This document shows positions 8,201-12,297 of a stretch of 12,297 bases of DNA, piece by piece. Numbering within the stretch: the first letter of the stretch is position 1; every line of letters starts with the position of its first letter. This DNA is from Echinostoma caproni. Lineage: Eukaryota > Platyhelminthes > Trematoda > Plagiorchiida > Echinostomatidae. The stretch covers positions 1 through 12,297 of the forward strand of contig UZAN01056607.1 of the NCBI GenBank assembly GCA_900618425.1, given 5' to 3'. A program made the position numbers and the translations under genes. The notes under the pieces are model-generated. The model saw nothing but the letters and a program-made list of their open reading frames with translations, was not told the DNA's origin and did no database searches.

Positions 8201-9608
8201 ACTCACACAACTCAACATACCCCAGGCTTAGCTCACAAGTCATAAGAGGGTCGCTATACTCACGACGAACCTTGCTGCACCATGACAACGCACCTGTACA
8301 CAGGTCCCATGTCGTCGGTCATTTTCTGACTAGAGAACGCATCCAGAAGGTTGGTTGGTCACACACCTTGGAGTCGAGATGGTGTGACTTTTTTCTGTTC
8401 CCAAATGTGAAGCGCATGATGCGTGGAATCCAATAAGAGTCACCAACAGTTGCAGTGGAGGCCTTTATTGAACTGCTTGAAGGGTTACCAATTAAAAATT
8501 TTGTGCATCGGCAAGCGTTTTTCTCAATCCCTCGTATCTCTGGTTCAACTCACCTATAGGTTGATAGATAATTGATTACCTCATAGCATGTAGTAAACCG
8601 AAGATGTCTGGTACTTACCCATACATTTATGACTAACGTCTGTTCATTTAATAGATGGAGGCTGTGTTCCTACATATCAAACTCATGATGCGTGGAATCC
8701 GATACGCGGCGCCAACAGCTGCAGCGAGGAGGCCTTCATCGAACTGGTCGAAGGGTTGTTACCCGCTTTGGTCTGCATGGTCGAGTTGTTTCACCAAAGG
8801 AGTTTGAGTGCATGGAATGTTGTATGAGTGCTGGTGGAGAATACTTTGAGAAAATGTAATGCTTATTTTTGTGTAACAAATAAAACTAGTTGTGTATCCG
8901 GAAACGTTTTGCTCAGCCCTCGTACAGAGAGAGAGAGAGAGAGGGAGCAACAGTAGTGTAACTGTCAAAAAGTAATCGGTACGACCCCGATCAACTTTGA
9001 AACAAGTCTTGCACGTAGGGTTCTAATTCAATAGATCATTTTTCGTGAGTAACCTGGGTGTGATAATTACGTCAACTCCTTGTGTCTCGATTTCGATTAT
9101 CATCGTCATTATTTACACTGTGTTTCTTACTTCNCCCCCCCCCCCTCCCTCTCTCACCACGTCTTAGTCGTACTCAATTTGTATTTTGTTCTCTCCATTC
9201 ATTCCTACCCTATCACAGCCAAGCACAACCGATTCAACCAACCGTTTGCAATCGCATCTGCCATCTTCTTGTGCGCAACATTCGTTGCTCAGCTTGGACG
9301 AGGTTTCCGCTCTGATACATCGAGGTCTGTTTTCCCCTAATTTTCACTCTGTTTCAGTTCCATTTGTTCGATCGCCCCCTTGTATGTAGTAAATGGTCAA
9401 TTCCAGTGGCCGAATTCGTGATCCGTTTTTTTCCTGAATCCATATTCATCCTATACGTATTGGAAAAAATGACCGTATGGTATATTGTATAGATCCGAAC
9501 TGGGAGGAAAACGTGGCGTGCAGAAAACTGTTCACTCCAAACGGTGCATCTGTTGACACACATTTATTGGTCTACCTGATGACCAAACATCCATCGTGCA
9601 CCTGGTAA
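4958..9608 (+). CDS. Secreted OpuAC-like substrate-binding-domain protein, 7 exons
   Basis: Proposed join: 4958-5277, 7198-7348, 7476-7593, 8035-8124, 8655-8821, 9219-9324, 9493-9608. Exon-end phases are 2, 0, 1, 1, 0, 1 and each next acceptor fits, giving about 355 residues. Residues 1-23 are a hydrophobic signal peptide, followed by a Thr-rich stretch (25-30). Residues 52-90 (LVLKLAVTDEPAHR, then LLAYERLGYKNIEFVKLE) and 115-131 (HLNLLLWLPIGVDVNYW) follow the start of the OpuAC/glycine-betaine substrate-binding fold: a beta strand, a helix, an LGY turn, then an N-L-x-x-W-x-P segment. NRT and NRS (about 42-51) are possible N-glycosylation sites. The many later Cys residues suit a secreted, disulphide-bonded protein. 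The ligand is unknown and no membrane anchor is seen. The fold call is by eye, the exon chain is inferred from phase and signals, and the gene end is uncertain. Confidence 0.65.
5278..7197 (+). other. Intron 1 of the secreted-protein gene
   Basis: This 1,920-nt stretch has GT at 5278 and AG at 7196-7197. It contains a G-run near 5370-5385, AT-rich DNA, and the RTE fragment at 6366-6745. No other exon with good borders was found in it. The rest holds only short frames without recognisable similarity. Confidence 0.55.
6366..6745 (+). mobile_element. RTE-like fragment, copy 3, reverse transcriptase C-terminal part
   Basis: An open frame gives MCFAPSNYKVIPQDWVSPD, CFSYVGSCVTNADSASKEIA, GLKHLWYRCDVALKLKYRV and YCATVVSVLLYGYETLNLRV, then loses similarity after FDYRRLRSVYC. 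It aligns with copy 1 from about 1190 to 1550 at both DNA and protein level. Its frame stays open where copy 1 has two stops, so it comes from a better-preserved or younger copy. It lacks the YADD box and the fingers. The GATAATGATGCTGATGA run at 6853-6869 may mark the repeat-like 3' tail typical of RTE elements, though about 100 nt of unmatched sequence lies between. Confidence 0.8.
7198..7348 (+). CDS. Exon 2: core of the substrate-binding-like domain
   Basis: The acceptor TCCATAG|C follows a pyrimidine-rich tract. The donor CAC|GTAAGC at 7348/7349 is strong. The exon supplies residues 107-157, including PAVHLNLLLWLPIGVDVNYW and VTDHGPLGPTRQ. In OpuAC-type proteins an N-L-E-V-W-x-P segment followed by a loop and a D-x-G-x-x-G stretch is usual at this place, which is the best single support for the fold call. 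It ends in phase 0. Confidence 0.7.
7476..7593 (+). CDS. Exon 3 (probable)
   Basis: Starting after CACAGTTAG at 7475, the phase-0 frame is open for 39 codons: LLVRMAKKCEWKKGETIWF, SYSDYVSQP, then NNSHESLF. The donor TTTT|GTAACT at 7593/7594 is moderate and leaves one base. An acceptor four bases earlier (CTCACAG at 7471) would also give phase 0 but another frame (LGPAGPYGKEMR and so on), which looks more family-like for eight residues and then less so. The choice between the two acceptors is not settled. Confidence 0.5.
8035..8124 (+). CDS. Exon 4 (probable)
   Basis: The acceptor CTATTTGCTGTGACAG|TC at 8034 has a pyrimidine tract. The two leading bases complete a codon with the single base left by exon 3 (Phe 197). 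The frame reads VTDGVVEIADKQMTNLCM and DSEYIVYTT (198-226). The donor ACGA|GTACGAG at 8124/8125 leaves one base, which fits exon 5. The composition is protein-like and the frame is open, but length and similarity alone would not prove the exon. Confidence 0.5.
8394..8542 (+). pseudogene. Degenerate duplicate of exon 5 and its downstream flank
   Basis: About 95 nt from 8395 match exon 5 from 8664 at roughly four in five positions by eye, with identical runs such as CATGATGCGTGGAATCC. A second matching block, 8500-8537, corresponds to 8890-8923 downstream of exon 5. This copy has a 2-nt deletion in the GAGGAG segment that shifts the frame to an early TGA. It also lacks about 120 nt, covering the last third of the exon and its donor. 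Many differences in the conserved part are synonymous third-base changes, suggesting it was coding after duplication and then died. Confidence 0.8.
8655..8821 (+). CDS. Exon 5: Cys-containing segment
   Basis: It opens after TTTAATAG. Two leading bases complete Asn 227. Residues 228-282 read GGCVPTYQTHDAWNPIRG, then NSCSEEAFIELVEGLLPALV, then MVELFHQRSLSAWNV. The donor GTT|GTATGAGT at 8821/8822 has G at +5 and gives phase 0, as exon 6 needs. The upstream degenerate copy supports this reading frame, because the differences between the two fall mostly on third bases. A weaker donor at 8800/8801 is possible. Confidence 0.7.
8926..8943. repeat. (GA)n microsatellite
   Basis: About nine GA units lie just after the end of the duplicated block downstream of exon 5. 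The duplicate copy at about 8540 lacks them. Confidence 0.9.
9219..9324 (+). CDS. Exon 6
   Basis: It is preceded by an excellent acceptor (TCCTACCCTATCACAG). The phase-0 frame reads PSTTDSTNRLQSHLPSSCAQ, then HSLLSLDEVSALIHR. It ends at CGAG|GTCTGT with one base left. That G plus the AT opening exon 7 makes Asp 318, so the join reads SALIHRDPNWEENVACRKLF, an amphipathic-looking continuous segment. The smoothness of this join is good evidence for both exons. Confidence 0.65.
9493..9608 (+). CDS. Exon 7, probable 3' coding end
   Basis: It opens after TTGTATAG. The frame reads PNWEENVACRKLFTPNGASV, then DTHLLVYLMTKHPSCTW, and meets TAA at 9606-9608, the simplest end of the protein (about 355 residues). 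CTG|GTAACG at 9604/9605 could instead be a donor into a very short intron. No AATAAA was found close downstream, so transcript termination is unplaced. Confidence 0.6.
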
Positions 9609-9628
9609 CGACCCGCGAGGTGTTTCAG

Positions 9629-9698
9629 GTGTCCCAGCAACGTATCTGATTTAAATGATGAATTCGTCGTGTCAGTGAGGCATGAGCTGAAAAGCTGA
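9629..9698 (+). CDS. Possible exon 8 after a 24-nt intron
   Basis: After GTGTTTCAG at 9628 one base completes Trp 355. Then 22 codons follow (CPSNVSDLNDEFVVSVRHEL and KS) before TGA at 9696. The frame equals that of exon 7, so the alternative is a simple stop at 9606 with untranslated sequence beyond. A GTGAGG donor-like site at 9675 lies inside. The sequence is protein-like but the intron would be unusually short. Confidence 0.25.
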
Positions 9699-9699
9699 G

Positions 9700-10560
9700 A
9701 AGTACAACTGGACAGCTGTTTTGACCTGATTGAGTCTTATCTGCTTAAGTCCATCAAATTTGTCAGTCAAAATTGGCGAAACCCGCGTTGCCCCTCTCCC
9801 ACGTAGTGACAGTAAGTCACGCGTGATGAGTTGGTAGAAGATTGTTTCATTTCCGATCAACCAGCGGTAATAGAGTAGGAAGAAAGGGAATATTTGGTAG
9901 TAATCTCGTTTCCACGATCGATATGACACTGGTTGTCGGTTTTCGAAATTCGAAATCAGTTCATTTTTCAGTTTAAACAACCATTGACCATGCACTTTCG
10001 TGCGCCGGTCTTTTAGCCGCCCATTTGGATGAACAGTAGGAGAAAGACGATATAGTTGAATGGGGGAATTTCCGTGAACTAATGTTATAAAGAAATTAAG
10101 AATATGCACGAGCGCCACTGTTTAAGACACTCAGCCATATCACTCACTGTCTATAACCATCGCTTACGATCATCCCGAGGACCCCAGCCAGGGAGCCTAA
10201 CGAGACCTATGCCCTCATGCCAGGTCATAGTTTGGCTGCCCTTAAAATTTTCCACCCACTACATGCCTCGGTGAATATCGCTGGCCTTGGCAACCTATCT
10301 GGTGGCATGCGTGACACACGCGAGAGAAGGTCACGGATATAGCGATTAGCTTACTGGAAGAAATCAGTGATATGAACAATGAAATAGTAGTGGTTCTCTA
10401 TGCACTATCCAATCAGTAATCACCTTTGGACTTGATCGCAAAATCCATTTCACCTGTGCCGCCGAGTAATTAGAATTTGTTTGCAAACGTTTCATCACCA
10501 GCCGAGGTGATATCATCAGTGCTTGTGAAGTGGCAATGTTCTACTTGTACCCGTTCGTTT
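9700..10560. other. No gene recognised downstream of the secreted-protein gene
   Basis: The 3' UTR of the gene must lie in the first part. A 148-codon open frame on the minus strand (9672-10118) overlaps the gene's 3' coding end and shows no recognisable motif. The region 10120-10340 is GC-richer and could be old repeat DNA, but nothing in it identifies a family. Confidence 0.35.
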
Positions 10561-10563
10561 GTG

Positions 10564-10580
10564 TATATATATATATATAT
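10564..10580. repeat. (TA)n microsatellite
   Basis: A short perfect AT dinucleotide run flanked by unique AT-rich sequence. Confidence 0.9.
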
Positions 10581-12227
10581 GTTCTTCTCCACTCATTAAT
10601 TTTATCCCTTGTTCTCATTGTGTTCGACTCGGTTTGCCGTTAAACTGGTGCGAAGGGGTTGTTCTTCCATCCTGATTGTGGGTCATGTCTCCTGACTGCC
10701 GATTGGTGATCGTGAATTAGTCACCCTCTTTTGTCTGGATCACGTATTTCCCATTCCTCATCAGGAAATTGTATCGAACACCTTGACTAATGTCATCCCT
10801 GATTAATAGGTCAGTTCATCGGTTCCGCAATTTCCAACCCACCCTACTGAAACGGATGTGCAGTACACTGAGGCATGTGGAGTGTTGTTTTAATGCTATG
10901 TTACCTGTGTTCCCCAGGGTGATGGCCGAACTAAATAATGCGATATCGATAGTCAGCCGGCTTGATTACGCTTCGCATGTATCTGTTCATAGCAGTCATC
11001 ATTGTTCTCGAGTATCAGCAGTCAACGGTGAAGCAAGTTGGTTCGTTATCTAGCTGAACTTGTGGAATGAGAATAATTTGGATATGGGCTACAAGTGATG
11101 TGGTTCGCTATCGTCTGTCGCTGATCACGATACTGGAGTGACGGTTTCATAATGCAATTTGAAAGATTCGCAAGGGGCTCATCCACAGCCCCGGAGGAGA
11201 ATTGTACTAGTTATTTGGGACAGTAGTACCATTCCCACCTCGTGAAACGCTCCTATATGGCCAAGTATCTCAAATAGACTCTGCTATGGAAGTCCTACTC
11301 ACTGCCTTTCCGTGGCGAAGGTGTTTTCCCACCAAAGCGAGAGAACAAAAAGCCATCATCTGGGGGTTATGACTAGGCTGGTGAACCATTGGTAGTTCAC
11401 TTACGGGGCTAAAAAACTTGATTCCAAACCAACCAAGAGGACGAGTACAAACCACGCATACATTTTCCCGGATTTGGCAGTGGTCACCAGATCGACTGGG
11501 CATCATGGTGCATTGAGCACCTCGGACGTTTGACCCCGTTCAAAGGGCGTATTATCTAATGAACTGAACACCAGCCCCAGTGTACTGAGCTTCGTCCTGT
11601 TGTCTTGCTGGTCTGGTTTTCTAGCCAAAGGCTTCGGATGGGGACCGCGAGGTTAGCCCCCTTCCTCGGCCAGGTCAACTGGGAAGTAACATGCCCACAC
11701 AACCTCTGAACACAATCTACGAATTTTCGTTCATATGTTGTGCCACATTTGCCAGTTCCATGTTATTGGCTACGTGTTGAAATAAATAAAAATAAAATAA
11801 TTGTCTAACCTCAAATTTCATCACAACACCTGAAGACATGTTCAAATGCACCGGTAGCCTTCTCCCCACTGCGAAAATGAAAACACAATTGATGGTTAAT
11901 GGAAAAGTCCGAAAAAAGATACATTGCAGAAAAATTTGAGATTGATCTAAAAAAAACTGAATAATGCCAGGTAAAAATCCCTTTCGAATTCGATGTACAC
12001 AATGCAATATAAGATATTCTACCGCTTTTCTTGATGTCTCTTCTCTGCGTTCAAAACGCTCATCATGGTCAGCAGCTTTCGACTGATCATTAGTGCCGCA
12101 AATGAGTGCTTAAAATAGTAAAATCTCCCATTATTTTTTGAGGCTGTGTTGAGCCGGGGGGGGACAGAAGGCTCGAAGGCGATTGAATCCCTAAATTCCC
12201 CAAATTGTATTGGTATGGTGATGCTCG

Positions 12228-12232
<5 letters not shown>
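10581..12232. other. Non-coding or unassigned right region
   Basis: There is no supported gene. Open frames at 10790-11053 (+), 11270-11506 (-) and 11717-12007 (-) lack recognisable domains and splice context. A Lys-rich + frame ending at 11939 and a small phase-0 segment at 10810-10893 after an AG are noted only as curiosities. A poly-G run lies near 12157-12163. Confidence 0.35.

Positions 12233-12297
<65 letters not shown>
12233..12297. repeat. (TA)n(TG)n compound microsatellite at the window edge
   Basis: A TA run at 12233-12259 passes directly into a TG run that continues to the last base, so its full length is not visible. It is probably Z-DNA-prone and variable in length. Confidence 0.95.

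Noticed and set aside
9080..9340. Two longer + frames overlapping exon 6 in other phases
   Set aside because: One crosses an N-interrupted C-run. The other does not join the flanking exons as cleanly as the phase-0 frame, which links exons 5 and 7 perfectly.
9672..10118. 148-codon minus-strand open frame, the longest that is not retroelement in the right half
   Set aside because: It shows no recognisable motif or splice context, and its 3' end lies antisense to the secreted-protein gene's end. An open frame of this size can arise by chance in 12 kb.
11270..11506. 78-codon minus-strand frame
   Set aside because: It has no identifiable domain, no plausible exon borders and no neighbours supporting a gene.
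12157..12297. Possible telomeric or subtelomeric end
   Set aside because: The edge is a TA/TG dinucleotide microsatellite, not the TTAGGG repeat of flatworm telomeres.

Overview
The window looks like draft nuclear DNA of a flatworm, most likely a trematode. Coding sequence is broken into short exons with GT/AG borders. Decayed RTE-type non-LTR retrotransposons crowd the left part and sit in an intron. Microsatellites and N-interrupted C-runs are present, and nothing resembles a bacterial operon. The trematode call rests on the character of the retroelements and gene structure, so it is an inference.

Left part (about 200-4260): two degenerate RTE-like copies. Copy 1 (+, about 240 to about 1910) keeps the start of the endonuclease domain, then jumps by internal deletion into the reverse transcriptase and runs into its C-terminal domain. 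Copy 2 (-, from about 3790 down to about 1910) keeps the linker, the reverse transcriptase with a YVDD box, and part of the C-terminal domain. The copies meet tail to tail inside coding sequence. Upstream of copy 2 on the minus strand, at about 4170-4240, is a tRNA-like head with a clean pol III A box.

Centre (4958-9608, +): the main result is a multi-exon gene that a single-ORF view misses. Seven candidate exons (4958-5277, 7198-7348, 7476-7593, 8035-8124, 8655-8821, 9219-9324, 9493-9608) join with compatible splice phase at every junction. They give a secreted protein of about 355 residues with a signal peptide. Its N-terminal third resembles the OpuAC/glycine-betaine type of ABC-transporter substrate-binding domain. 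A small eighth exon after a 24-nt intron is possible but doubtful. The first intron carries a third RTE fragment. The fourth intron carries a frameshifted, truncated duplicate of the exon at 8655-8821.

Right part (9700-12297): no convincing gene. It holds AT/GT microsatellites and a few weak open frames. No tRNA, rRNA, CRISPR or phage feature was seen.
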